Below are positions 36,842 to 46,328 of a DNA stretch of 57,731 bases, one piece after another. A program made the position numbers and the translations under genes. How positions within the stretch are numbered: the stretch's first letter is position 1; the number at the start of each line of letters is the position of its first letter. The stretch covers positions 22,489 to 80,219 of the forward strand of contig DIOL01000025.1 in assembly GCA_002423895.1 (NCBI GenBank). Reading direction: 5' to 3'. The notes below the pieces were generated by a model. It made no database searches. It worked only from the letters and a program-made list of their open reading frames with translations, and had not been told where the DNA came from. This DNA comes from Bacteroidales bacterium UBA5515. Its GTDB lineage: Bacteria; Bacteroidota; Bacteroidia; Bacteroidales; P3.

Positions 36842-37393
36842 ATGAAACAAATAGCTATCATTTCTCCAAGTGTGAGAGACGAAAGAGTTGGGCATAGAGT
36901 TGCTCTATATTTAAAAAAATATTTTGAAGAAAATTCAATCGCTAAGGTTGATTTATTGGATTTAAAGGAATTTGATTTTCCTTTATTTAATGAAAGATTA
37001 ATGTATCAAAAGAATCCTTCAGAAAAACTTTTGGATTTCTCTGAAAGAGTGAATAAGGCAGATGGAATTATTATAGTTTCTTCAGTATATAATTACAGCT
37101 TCCCAGCTTCATTGAAGAATGCAATTGACGTTCTTTATCCTGAATGGAATAGAAAGGTTGTTGCTCTTTCTTCTGCAACAATGGGAATTGTGGAAGGTTT
37201 GCCTACAACTTTCCAACTTGAAAACATTCTTTCTCAAATGAAAGCAATTGTATCTCCTGTTAAATTCTTTGCTATAAATATTGCAAATGAATATACAGAA
37301 GATGGAGATGCTGTAAACAAGGAAAAGACAGATAAAAAACTTAAACCAATGGTTGATGAGTTTATGTTTTTGGTTGATAAATTATCAAACTAA
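36842..37393 (+). CDS. NAD(P)H-dependent FMN reductase family protein
   Basis: 183 residues, flavodoxin-like. The FMN-binding region shows ISPSVRDERVGHRVA near the start and the highly conserved SSVYNYSFPASLKNAIDVL at about 80-98, as in chromate/quinone reductases and azoreductase-like proteins. It reduces FMN or quinones with NAD(P)H in the cytoplasm. It follows the pirin gene by 36 bases. A stem-loop downstream (37421-37457) ends the unit. Confidence 0.9.
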   Translation: MKQIAIISPSVRDERVGHRVALYLKKYFEENSIAKVDLLDLKEFDFPLFNERLMYQKNPSEKLLDFSERVNKADGIIIVSSVYNYSFPASLKNAIDVLYPEWNRKVVALSSATMGIVEGLPTTFQLENILSQMKAIVSPVKFFAINIANEYTEDGDAVNKEKTDKKLKPMVDEFMFLVDKLSN

Positions 37394-37420
37394 AACATAC
37401 CATTAATTTACCATAAAACT

Positions 37421-37457
37421 AAAATGGAGGTTAACATTAAGTTGTTACCCTCCATTT
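37421..37457. terminator. Bidirectional terminator between converging genes
   Basis: AAATGGAGG then TTAACA (37422-37436) pairs with the complementary strand at about 37442-37457 with one mismatch; A- and T-rich flanks lie on either side. It separates the FMN reductase gene from the converging secreted-protein gene. Confidence 0.65.
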
Positions 37458-37494
37458 ATTATTATATCACTTTATGTTAAGTGCAATAAAGTGT

Positions 37495-38352
37495 CTATTT
37501 ATAATCTACTATATCAAAATTATCAAATGGCTCTGTATTGGATTGTATCTTTTTATCTTTTAAATCTATTCCATAAAAATAAATATCAATTCCTGAAGAT
37601 TTAATCCAAACGTATTTATTCAATAAGAAATTAAAGAAATATTTAGATGAGCTTTGAGCATTTATTTTTGCAATAGAATAAGCATCTTCTTCTTTAATTT
37701 TTTCATAATCATAAGAAGCAATGTAATCCTTACCAACCAATCTAATTTCTCCTTCAAAGAAATCTTCAACAGATTCATCATTAAAAAAAACTAAACGTGA
37801 ATTGGTGTCAGCTTCATTATAAATAAGCCAAGTGTTAAATCTCACTCCATTAATCAGCTTGCGGAAAACCTCTTTTTCATTTTGATAGTAAACTAAAGAG
37901 TCAGTATAAGAATACTCTTCAATTTCCATTTGAGCAATATTAAGAGTATGATGAGTTTCGTCTATATTCTTTCTGTTGAGTTCTTCAATATCTTTTACCT
38001 CAATTACCTTAAATCCCAAAGAAGATAAGGTTATAGAAAGATTTTGAGAGTATTCTCTTAATAGAGTAGTATCTTTTATTTTGGAGTATAAAGGAGCATA
38101 TTTTTCTAATAATTCTGCTTGAACATCTTGTTCCAAATCATAGAAATTAGGCATCTTTTCAATGCTTTCATTCCTATAAGTTATTGATGGATTAATAAAC
38201 AAATAAACAACGTCTTGCCTTAAAGAATCCTTTTGTTTATAAAGAAAATCTTTTGCAAAGTTTTGAGAATTTGCATCCATAAAGCAAAATAATGTAATTA
38301 AGCCCAAAAATGCTATTTTAAAATAGCTCTCCTTGAATAAAGTCTTCATCAT
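37495..38352 (-). CDS. Secreted protein of unknown function, overlapping parC
   Basis: The start is taken at the ATG at 38352 (a second ATG follows at 38349). The TTG at 38373 would give a longer N-terminus. The signal peptide (FKIAFLGLITLFCFMDANSQ) is followed by about 260 residues rich in Asp, Tyr and Lys without known motifs. Its first codons overlap the end of parC by 35 bases, so translation is coupled to it. No function can be inferred. Confidence 0.72.
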   Translation of the reverse strand: MMKTLFKESYFKIAFLGLITLFCFMDANSQNFAKDFLYKQKDSLRQDVVYLFINPSITYRNESIEKMPNFYDLEQDVQAELLEKYAPLYSKIKDTTLLREYSQNLSITLSSLGFKVIEVKDIEELNRKNIDETHHTLNIAQMEIEEYSYTDSLVYYQNEKEVFRKLINGVRFNTWLIYNEADTNSRLVFFNDESVEDFFEGEIRLVGKDYIASYDYEKIKEEDAYSIAKINAQSSSKYFFNFLLNKYVWIKSSGIDIYFYGIDLKDKKIQSNTEPFDNFDIVDYK

Positions 38353-40924
38353 TAATTTCTTTATTATTTTCAAATACTATATCATCAATATTTAACTCAT
38401 TCTGCTCTTCTTCAACTTCCTCAATAATCTCTTCCTCATAATATAAAGATTCCAGAACATTTACCTTCTTAACGTTAAACCTGCTTAATTTCTTACCTTT
38501 AGCCTTATATTTCATAAGTTCTGAAAACTCTGAAACATTAATAATTTCATTGTCTACCTTCTTCCCTTTCTTATCATCTTCCAATTCTATTTCAATCATT
38601 GGTAGCCAATCATTAGTCAAATGAAGAATTTCAAAGGAAGAATTATCTTCAACAAAATAAACCTTCTTTTCCATTATTTCTTCAATCAAGAAACGTTTCA
38701 AGAAGCACTGGTTATTTTCTTTCTCCTTATAAATTACAGTAATTGGCTTTTGACTTTTGAACTTTTCAACAATTAGCAAATCATCAGCGAAATGAGTTTG
38801 AAGATCAAAATTAGTTAATCTATAATAACCTGACTTGTAAATTGCAATTATCTTGTCATCACCACTAAATTCTCCTAAATACTTACCTCTCTCATCAGCA
38901 TTTAATCTCTTTACTGATTCATCAAACCAAATCTTTCTTGCTGAAAGAGTTGAAACACCTTCCATTTTCTTAACTACCTTTCTTACCAAATAGCGAGTAA
39001 GAATATTTCCTTGTGCATTTCTTCCTTTAATTGCAAGTTCAGAGAAGTCATAATCAAAGTTTATTTTCCTTAATCCAGACTTAGGTTTAAGAGAAACATT
39101 TACAATTTCAGCCTCTCCATTAGGATTTGCTGAGAAATAAAGAATCTTGGAACCTTTAACTCCTTTTGTCAAAACGTATTCTTTATCTCTAATAACATTA
39201 GTAATACTGAAACGTTTAACATAAGCTTTTCCAAAAGCGCCATCCTGATAGACTAAATTGTAAATTGTTCGTTCATCATTTCTTTTAAATACATTAATAT
39301 ATATAATGTCTGTTCCAAAGAAGTCTTTCTCCTGCACCTTTTTCACAACCACTGTTCCATCACTTCTAAAAGCAATTACGTCATCAATATCGGAACAATC
39401 GCAAACATACTCATCATTTTTCATCCTAAAGCCAGCAAAACCATCTTTATAGTTGCAATAAAGTTTTTCATTAGCAACAGCAACAGCTTGAGCTTCTATG
39501 GTATCAAAACTTCTTATCTCTGTTTTTCTTTCCTTGCCCTGACCATATTTTTTCAAGATTCTTTCAAAGTAGGCAATTGCATAATCAATTATATGTTCCA
39601 AATCATAATTAACCTGCTTAATGTCATCTTCAATTGCTAAAAGAATATCATTTGCTTTATCTGAATTGAATTTTGAAATCCTGTCAATTGGTATCTTTCT
39701 TAATTTGTGAATATCTTCAATATTAGGTTCACGCATTAAGTTTTTAATAAAAGGTTTTAGTCCTTCAATAATTGTATCATCAATTTCCTGGTCAGTTGTA
39801 CAAGGTTTAATCTTTTCATAAATCTCGTTCTCGATAAATATCTTTTCCAAAGAGATCCATTGCCAACGTTCCTTAAGTTCATTTAATTCAATTTCCAATT
39901 CTAATTGAAGAAGGTCAACTGTGTTTTGAGTTGAACTTTCAAGAATTTCATTAACTGTAAGGAAATTAGGTTTATCTTTTTCAATAACACAAGAGTTTGG
40001 AGAAATTGAAACTTCACAATCTGTGAAAGCATAAAGAGCATCAATTGTTTGATCGATTGAAGTATCATTAGGTAATTGAATAATTATTTCAACATTTAGA
40101 GCAGTGTTATCATCAATCTTTTTGATTTTGATTTTACCTTTTTCATTAGCTTTAATAATTGAATCAATTAGTTTTCCAGTTGTTGTAGCAAAAGGAATTT
40201 CAGAAATAACCAATGTCCTTTTATCTTGAACACTAATTTTAGCTCTAACTCTAACCTTCCCTCCTCTTAGCCCTTGATTATATTTTGAAACATCTATTGA
40301 ACCTCCAGTTAAAAAATCTGGAAATATTTCAAAAGGTTCATTTCTTAATATTTTAATTGAACTTTCAATTAATTCAACAAAATTATGAGGCAGAATCTTA
40401 CAAGCCAAACCTACTGCAATCCCTTCAACTCCTTGAGCCAAAAGCAAAGGAAATTTTATTGGAAGAGTTTCTGGTTCTTTATTTCTTCCATCGTATGAAG
40501 GACGCCATTTTGTTGTTTGAGGATTAAAAACAACATCTAAAGCAAATTTAGATAAACGAGCTTCAATATAACGTGAAGCAGCAGCACTGTCACCAGTTAA
40601 AATATTTCCCCAGTTACCTTGACAATCTATCAAAAGTTCTTTTTGACCAAGTCCAACAAGAGCATCAGCAATTGAAGCATCACCATGAGGGTGATATTTC
40701 ATTGTATTACCAACAATGTTAGCAACCTTATTATATCTTCCATCATCCAGTTCCTTCATTGAATGAAGTATTCTTCTTTGAACAGGTTTTAATCCGTCAT
40801 TAAGATGAGGAACAGCTCTTTCTAAAATTACATAAGATGCGTAGTCTAAAAACCAGTCTTCGTACATTCCCTTAACAGGAATAGTTTTGTGAGTTTGTTT
40901 TGTTTGAGTTGTGTTTTCTTCCAT
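38318..40924 (-). CDS. parC: DNA topoisomerase IV subunit A
   Basis: 868 residues. The N-terminal breakage-reunion domain has LNDGLKPVQRRIL (about 42-54), GNTMKYHPHGDASI and the catalytic Tyr in AAASRYIEARL. A helical coiled-coil region and a beta-pinwheel C-terminal domain (KGSKILYFSANPNGE and similar blades) follow, with an acidic end. It decatenates chromosomes together with ParE, which is not in the window; gyrase A is the alternative, but the length and C-terminus favour the Bacteroidota ParC. A minus-strand TAAATTTG lies at 40934-40941, within 20 bases of the ATG. Confidence 0.93.
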   Translation of the reverse strand: MEENTTQTKQTHKTIPVKGMYEDWFLDYASYVILERAVPHLNDGLKPVQRRILHSMKELDDGRYNKVANIVGNTMKYHPHGDASIADALVGLGQKELLIDCQGNWGNILTGDSAAASRYIEARLSKFALDVVFNPQTTKWRPSYDGRNKEPETLPIKFPLLLAQGVEGIAVGLACKILPHNFVELIESSIKILRNEPFEIFPDFLTGGSIDVSKYNQGLRGGKVRVRAKISVQDKRTLVISEIPFATTTGKLIDSIIKANEKGKIKIKKIDDNTALNVEIIIQLPNDTSIDQTIDALYAFTDCEVSISPNSCVIEKDKPNFLTVNEILESSTQNTVDLLQLELEIELNELKERWQWISLEKIFIENEIYEKIKPCTTDQEIDDTIIEGLKPFIKNLMREPNIEDIHKLRKIPIDRISKFNSDKANDILLAIEDDIKQVNYDLEHIIDYAIAYFERILKKYGQGKERKTEIRSFDTIEAQAVAVANEKLYCNYKDGFAGFRMKNDEYVCDCSDIDDVIAFRSDGTVVVKKVQEKDFFGTDIIYINVFKRNDERTIYNLVYQDGAFGKAYVKRFSITNVIRDKEYVLTKGVKGSKILYFSANPNGEAEIVNVSLKPKSGLRKINFDYDFSELAIKGRNAQGNILTRYLVRKVVKKMEGVSTLSARKIWFDESVKRLNADERGKYLGEFSGDDKIIAIYKSGYYRLTNFDLQTHFADDLLIVEKFKSQKPITVIYKEKENNQCFLKRFLIEEIMEKKVYFVEDNSSFEILHLTNDWLPMIEIELEDDKKGKKVDNEIINVSEFSELMKYKAKGKKLSRFNVKKVNVLESLYYEEEIIEEVEEEQNELNIDDIVFENNKEINDEDFIQGELF

Positions 40925-40966
40925 ATATTAAGCCAAATTTATTTTGGCAAATTCTGTTGTATTTTA

Positions 40967-41566
40967 TTAAAATTCTACCTTAGGAGCATTTTCTGCACCT
41001 TTATCTGCTGAAAAATAAGCTTTTCTTTCAAATCCAAACATTCCAGCAATTATATTAGTTGGGAAACGTCTTAGTTTTGAATTGAAAGCATTAATTATAT
41101 CTGCAAATTTTTGTCTTTCAACAGCAATTCTGTTTTCTGTTCCTTCAAGTTGTGATTGAAGTTCCAAAAAGTTTTGATTTGCTTTTAAGTCAGGATAACG
41201 TTCCACTACAACCATTAATCTATCTAAAGATGACTTTAAAGCTGCTTGACTTTGTTGAAATTTATCCAAACTTTCCTGAGTTAAATCATTTGGATCAACC
41301 TTATTTGTTGCAGCAATATTTCTTGCATTAACAACATCAGTAAGAGTTTGTTTTTCGTGAGATGCATAACCCTTTACAGTGTTAACCAAGTTTGGAATTA
41401 AATCAAGACGTCTTTGATATTGACTTTCCACCTTAGACCATTGTTGTGAACATGCTTCATCTTTCTTTACTAATCCATTATAGGCACTTATTACCCAAAT
41501 AGCGATTATAGCAATAATTCCAATTATAACTATAATATTGATTGGTTTTCTTCTCATTGATTTCAT
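40967..41566 (-). CDS. lemA: LemA-family protein
   Basis: 199 residues. One N-terminal transmembrane helix (INIIVIIGIIAIIAIWVISAY) is followed by the conserved LemA region LVKKDEACSQQWSKVESQYQRR, LIPNLVNTVKGYASHE and FNSKLRRFPTNIIAGMFGF. The role is unknown; LemA genes are usually paired with a TPM-domain gene, as here. The protein should be anchored in the inner membrane. It lies 51 bases after the TPM gene on the same strand. Confidence 0.95.
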   Translation of the reverse strand: MKSMRRKPINIIVIIGIIAIIAIWVISAYNGLVKKDEACSQQWSKVESQYQRRLDLIPNLVNTVKGYASHEKQTLTDVVNARNIAATNKVDPNDLTQESLDKFQQSQAALKSSLDRLMVVVERYPDLKANQNFLELQSQLEGTENRIAVERQKFADIINAFNSKLRRFPTNIIAGMFGFERKAYFSADKGAENAPKVEF

Positions 41567-41617
41567 TTTTAATTTGTTATTATATTGTTGTACTATTATC
41601 TATATTAATCTTATTTA

Positions 41618-42871
41618 TTAGAAGCGACCGCCTCCACCTCCACCACCAGAGAATCCACCACCAAAACTTCCTCCAGAAAAGCCACCACCTCCTTTTCCAA
41701 ATCCACTTCCTCCAACAATAACAGCTGGAGTTTTTGGAATTACATAATCTTTAAAATTGGAGTTATGACAATTCTTACAAGTGTAGGTTTTCCTTCCTAA
41801 TCCATCACTAAATTGACTTGCATTTTTAACAATACCATCAGATTCCAAAAACATAGTTTTACCTCCACAGAATGGACAAATAGAATATTGAGTTAAGGCA
41901 TTATCAAAAGCAAATATATCAGTATTTCCACAATTATCGCATAACCAAACATCATAGTCCTTTGATTTTATTTCTTCTTCAATAATTTCTTTACTTGAAA
42001 GATATTTATCATCATCTTTTTCATTTAATCTATGCATTGGATTATTACATTTATGACAAATCAAAATCTTATTTCTAACTCTTGGTTTGAAATATAGCTT
42101 ATACCAAAGAAATATTGTGATTAACATTACAGGGAAAAGAATTCCTAAAAGATACCATCCTTTTGCAGCCTTATTAAAAGCTCTTATTTTATCATCTTTC
42201 TGAGAAATGCTATATTTTGAATGAGCCTTTGTTGTGAAAATAAAAGCAAGAATAATAAGTACTATGGATAGAATTAAATATCCACTGATAAATGGAAGAA
42301 CATCTTCAAAGGTTACAGGTTCTTTTTTTGCAAATCCTTCTGTTGCATATTCTTCATTGATTAACAGGCTAATTTCATCAATAGCTGCAATCATTCCATT
42401 ATCCCAATCTCCTTTCTTAAAATAAGGAGCCATGATTCTATTAACAATTTGAGTACTTTTTGCATCAGTTATAGCTCCTTCCAAACCATAACCAGTTCTT
42501 ATAAATACTTCTCTTCTATCAACAACAAGCACAACAATTAATCCATTATTTGATTCCTTTTGTCCTACTTTCCATTTTTCGAAAAGCTCCATTGAAACTT
42601 CTCTTGCATCCATTTCTCCTGAAGATTGAAGAGCAACAACAGCAACTTGAGCAGTGGTTGCTTTTTCCAAAGAGTCAAGTTTTTGATTCAATAAATTATA
42701 AGCATTTTCAGAAAGTATGTTGTCTTGATTAGACACATAGGAATTTGAAGTAGCGGTTTTAATAGGTTTAACATTGTCTATTGAAAAACTTTGTGCAATA
42801 CTTTGGTTTAAAATTAGTACGAAGGAAAATAAAAGACTAAATTTTAGGGTTATATGAATCTGTTTAATCAT
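41618..42871 (-). CDS. TPM-domain membrane protein with Gly-rich C-terminus
   Basis: 417 residues: a signal peptide (about 1-26, ending QSIAQ), a TPM domain (about 40-180: ALQSSGEMDAREVSMELFEKW, VLVVDRREVFIRTGYGLEG), two transmembrane helices (about 195-270), then cysteine clusters (CHKCNNP, CDNCGN, CPFCGG, CKNCHN), likely zinc ribbons, and a Gly/Phe-rich end. TPM proteins with LemA partners occur widely. A minus-strand -7 (TATCTTTG, 42901-42908) lies upstream. Confidence 0.9.
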   Translation of the reverse strand: MIKQIHITLKFSLLFSFVLILNQSIAQSFSIDNVKPIKTATSNSYVSNQDNILSENAYNLLNQKLDSLEKATTAQVAVVALQSSGEMDAREVSMELFEKWKVGQKESNNGLIVVLVVDRREVFIRTGYGLEGAITDAKSTQIVNRIMAPYFKKGDWDNGMIAAIDEISLLINEEYATEGFAKKEPVTFEDVLPFISGYLILSIVLIILAFIFTTKAHSKYSISQKDDKIRAFNKAAKGWYLLGILFPVMLITIFLWYKLYFKPRVRNKILICHKCNNPMHRLNEKDDDKYLSSKEIIEEEIKSKDYDVWLCDNCGNTDIFAFDNALTQYSICPFCGGKTMFLESDGIVKNASQFSDGLGRKTYTCKNCHNSNFKDYVIPKTPAVIVGGSGFGKGGGGFSGGSFGGGFSGGGGGGGRF

Positions 42872-42965
42872 TTTAATTTAATATTAAGCAATTTGAAGAG
42901 CAAAGATATAAAGAAAATTCTTAGTTTTGCAGATTGTTAGAAAGAAAATTTTATTAAATAATTGT

Positions 42966-43904
42966 ATGAATACGGAAAAAGTTAAATGTTTAATCATTGG
43001 CTCTGGTCCTGCTGGCTATACTGCAGCAATTTATGCTTCAAGAGCAAATCTTAACCCAATTGTTATTGACGGAATGCAACCAGGAGGACAACTTACCATT
43101 ACAACAGAAATTGATAATTTCCCTGGTTATCCAAATGGAACAACTGGAGTTGAAATGATGGAAGATTTGAAAAAACAAGCTGAGAGATTTGGTACTAAAG
43201 TTGTTAATGATGTTGTTACTAAGGTTGACTTTGAAAAATATCCATTAATTGTTGAAACTGATTCAGGAGTTGCTTATGAAGCTCAAACTGTTATTATATC
43301 AACTGGAGCCTCTGCAAAATGGTTAGGTTTAGAATCAGAAGAAAAGTATAGAGGAATGGGAGTTAGTGCATGTGCTACTTGTGATGGATTCTTCTATCGT
43401 AATTTGGACGTTGCTGTTGTTGGAGGAGGTGATACTGCTTGTGAGGAAGCATCCTATTTGGCTCAATCTTGCTCTAAGGTTTATTTGATTGTAAGACGTG
43501 ATGTTTTAAGAGCCTCTATTGCTATGCAAAAGAAAGTTCTTAATAACCCAAAAATAGAAATTCTTTGGAATCATAAGCCAATTGAAATTTTAGGAGATAT
43601 GTCTGGAGTTAATGGAATTATGCTTGAAAACACAAAAGATGGAGGCTTAAAACAAATTGAGCTTTCTGGAGTTTTCCTTGCAATTGGACATCATCCAAAT
43701 TCAGATATTTTTGTTCCTCAAATTGAAGTTGATGAGCAAGGATATATAATCACTAAAAATGGAACTACTCACACAAATGTTGAAGGAGTTTTTGCAGCAG
43801 GTGATATTAGAGACACAATGTACCGTCAAGCAATTACTGCTGCTGCAAGTGGCTGTATGGCAGCAATTGATGCTGAAAGATTCTTAAGCGAAAAAAATAT
43901 TTAA
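42966..43904 (+). CDS. trxB: Thioredoxin reductase
   Basis: Reduces thioredoxin with NADPH through FAD. The start is the ATG at 42966, since a -7 element TAGTTTTG (42922-42929) would remove the earlier in-frame start at 42927. FAD motif GSGPAGYTAA (about 11-20), the redox motif CATCDG (about 135-140), the NADPH motif VVGGGDTACEEA and the C-terminal FAD motif FAAGDIRDTMYRQAITAAASG are all present. It is 312 residues long. It lies two bases upstream of the TTG-started porin gene. Confidence 0.97.
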   Translation: MNTEKVKCLIIGSGPAGYTAAIYASRANLNPIVIDGMQPGGQLTITTEIDNFPGYPNGTTGVEMMEDLKKQAERFGTKVVNDVVTKVDFEKYPLIVETDSGVAYEAQTVIISTGASAKWLGLESEEKYRGMGVSACATCDGFFYRNLDVAVVGGGDTACEEASYLAQSCSKVYLIVRRDVLRASIAMQKKVLNNPKIEILWNHKPIEILGDMSGVNGIMLENTKDGGLKQIELSGVFLAIGHHPNSDIFVPQIEVDEQGYIITKNGTTHTNVEGVFAAGDIRDTMYRQAITAAASGCMAAIDAERFLSEKNI

Positions 43905-43906
43905 AA

Positions 43907-45739
43907 TTGAAAATAAGGAAGTCCGTATTATTTCTTGCATTTGTTTTTCTTATTCCTCTTGTGAGCATTGCTCAAGACAAAAAGGAGAAAGAAAAAACAA
44001 TTGCTATTGATACTGCTCTTTCCTTAACTCGTTACATTACCCTTCCCTTAAGAAATCAACCTTTTCAATTTATTGACAAATCCATTGATGAAATAAGGCA
44101 TGTAAATGCGGTTTATAGAATTGAGAATATGTTTTACCAACAACTCTCAACTGATGGTTCTCCACATAAACCGCTTTTATTTCAACTTCCCGATTTACTT
44201 TCTTTTAATTATCAACCCAGTGTTTATGATGCTGCAAAGTTTACAAGAGAAAATATTAAATTCTACAATGTCTATAAACCTTACTCCGAATTGCGCTATT
44301 CCAATACTTTAAATACCTCTCGCTATTTCTCTGTAATTCATGCTCAAAACATTTACAAAAACATTCACTTAGGTTTTCAATATGATGTAAACTACACAAC
44401 TGGTTCTTTTGACAAGAGTCAAATTATGAATCAGTTTTTTAACGCAACTCTACGCTTTAAAAACAAGAAAGAAACCTATGAAGGATATTTGGGATTTATT
44501 AGAAACAGAGCAATGCAAAATGAAAGTGGAGGAATAAAATCAGACTCTTCTTTTTCTGTTCAGGAATTCTCTTCACTTAATGCTTATCCAGTAAACTTAA
44601 GCATGGCATACTCTAAATGGAAATCTGTAGATGCTTTTTTAGTTCAAAAGTTTAATTTTGGTAAACTTATTAAGGACAGTTCTTTTATAAGTAACCTTTC
44701 TCTGGTTCACGAACTCTCCTATTTTTCTAATGCAAGACTTTATTTTGATGGTTATCCCACAGAAGGTTTTTACCAGAATATTTATTTTGACACCTTATCA
44801 ACAAAAGACTCTCTATCAACTCAAAGAATTCAAAACTCACTCTCACTTAGGAATGAAAAAACAATACCTTTTGAAATAGGAATTAAGCATGACTATATTC
44901 TTTTTGCCGACACTTTAAACAATGAAAGAAGTTCCAATTTCACTCCTTTTGTCAATTTGGGATTAGATATAAATAGCTTTAAATTAAACTTTAACACAGA
45001 ATACATAATCTCCAACAACAGGTATAATGAAGACTACCAAATTGGAGGAAACGTTGCTTATAAAAATCTTTATGCAAATGTAAAGTTAATGAATAAGAGC
45101 GTGGATTATTTCTATAACAGATATTGGACAAATAACTTCAAGTGGGAGAATAATTTCTCTAAAACAAATATGTTTAACACCAATTTGGGTTATAACCACA
45201 AAGATAAGTTATCAATAAACGTTGGATATTTCCTTTTAAACGATTTGGTTTATATAGATAATAACCTTTCTCCAAAACAAACAGATAAATCAACTTCAAT
45301 AATTCAAGCATCACTCCTTCATAATCTTAAACTTGGTATTTTTAACTTCAAAGGAGTAATGACTCTTCAAAAACTTTCATCTGAAGAAGCAATAAGAATG
45401 CCAGTTTTTCAAGCAAAACAGGGAATTAGCGTTAGCTTTAAGATGTTTAAACAAAAACTACAAACCCAGGTAGGATTTGATTTTAGATATAATACATCAT
45501 ATTTTGCTGACAGTTTTATGCCAGCAATGGGAGCTTTTGTTCATCAGGATAATGTAAAGATTGGCAATTACATATTCACCGATTTCTTTGTCCAAGCTCA
45601 ACTTGAGAGGGTGAAATTCTTTGTTGCTCTAACACATCCTTATGCAGGAGCTTTTGAAAACAACTATTATCTAACACCACACTACCCTTCCGAAAAACTA
45701 AATCTTCGTTATGGGGTAACTTGGATGTTCTTCGACTAA
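43907..45739 (+). CDS. Porin-like outer-membrane protein, TTG start
   Basis: 610 residues. The start is a TTG at 43907 (reading MKIRKSVLFLAFVFLIPLVSIAQ), two bases after the trxB stop codon; there is no ATG close by and this start gives a clean signal peptide. The body is a long, aromatic-rich, strand-like sequence (YDVNYTTGSFDKSQIMNQFF, KLNFNTEYIISNNRYNEDYQ) ending in LRYGVTWMFFD, a typical C-terminal barrel strand. It resembles the putative porins of Bacteroidales. It converges on the HU-like gene with six bases between stops. Confidence 0.82.
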   Translation: MKIRKSVLFLAFVFLIPLVSIAQDKKEKEKTIAIDTALSLTRYITLPLRNQPFQFIDKSIDEIRHVNAVYRIENMFYQQLSTDGSPHKPLLFQLPDLLSFNYQPSVYDAAKFTRENIKFYNVYKPYSELRYSNTLNTSRYFSVIHAQNIYKNIHLGFQYDVNYTTGSFDKSQIMNQFFNATLRFKNKKETYEGYLGFIRNRAMQNESGGIKSDSSFSVQEFSSLNAYPVNLSMAYSKWKSVDAFLVQKFNFGKLIKDSSFISNLSLVHELSYFSNARLYFDGYPTEGFYQNIYFDTLSTKDSLSTQRIQNSLSLRNEKTIPFEIGIKHDYILFADTLNNERSSNFTPFVNLGLDINSFKLNFNTEYIISNNRYNEDYQIGGNVAYKNLYANVKLMNKSVDYFYNRYWTNNFKWENNFSKTNMFNTNLGYNHKDKLSINVGYFLLNDLVYIDNNLSPKQTDKSTSIIQASLLHNLKLGIFNFKGVMTLQKLSSEEAIRMPVFQAKQGISVSFKMFKQKLQTQVGFDFRYNTSYFADSFMPAMGAFVHQDNVKIGNYIFTDFFVQAQLERVKFFVALTHPYAGAFENNYYLTPHYPSEKLNLRYGVTWMFFD

Positions 45740-45745
45740 GGAAAT

Positions 45746-46147
45746 CTATCTTTTGTTTTTCAATTCAGCCTTATAGAATTTAAGACCAACCATATTTTTA
45801 CGCCATCTCTTATCTGCCTTAAAGGCAATCTTTCTTACTTTTATTCTTGTTGGCTTACATTCCTCTTCTGTGTCAAATCCTTCTGAGGTAAGAGTAAGAC
45901 TAAATGTTCCAATACCATCTAATTTTACGTTATAACCCAATTGTAACTTTGTAAGAATAATATTTGATAATCCTCTCAAAGCTCCGACCATATCTGCTTC
46001 AGTAAAACTGCTTGACTCAGAAATTTCTCTTGCCAAATCTTCTGTAGAAAAATGCCCTGCTGAAACTGCATTAGGATAAAACTTAGTTTGTTCAACTCCG
46101 TCTTTGTTAATAAATACTTTTTTAGTAATACTATAGTATCTTCTCAT
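45746..46147 (-). CDS. HU-family DNA-binding protein
   Basis: 133 residues. The order (helical N-terminus DLAREISESSSFTEADMVGALRGLSNIILTKLQLG, then GYNVKLDGIGTFSLTLTSEGFD, then a basic arm) is the HU/IHF fold with an extended C-terminus. It probably shapes the nucleoid. Bacteroidota often carry several such long HU variants. A minus-strand -7 (TATCTTTG, 46264-46271) lies about 58 bases from array D. Confidence 0.9.
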   Translation of the reverse strand: MRRYYSITKKVFINKDGVEQTKFYPNAVSAGHFSTEDLAREISESSSFTEADMVGALRGLSNIILTKLQLGYNVKLDGIGTFSLTLTSEGFDTEEECKPTRIKVRKIAFKADKRWRKNMVGLKFYKAELKNKR

Positions 46148-46328
46148 GATATAATATATTTTTATATTTTCTAATTTGCCATTAATTCAAATATCATTTA
46201 TTCAATTCCAAATTCTATCAAAATAAAACCTTGAATAAATTATAAAATACTTTATTTAAGACTACAAAGATAAGGAAAAAATTTCATAAAACCTTGTTTT
46301 TATTCAATAAAATCTTTTAAAAATTTTA

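Noticed and set aside
38318..38352. Frameshift or assembly error where a secreted-protein gene overlaps parC
   Set aside because: Both frames are intact and full length, and a short overlap is compatible with translational coupling.
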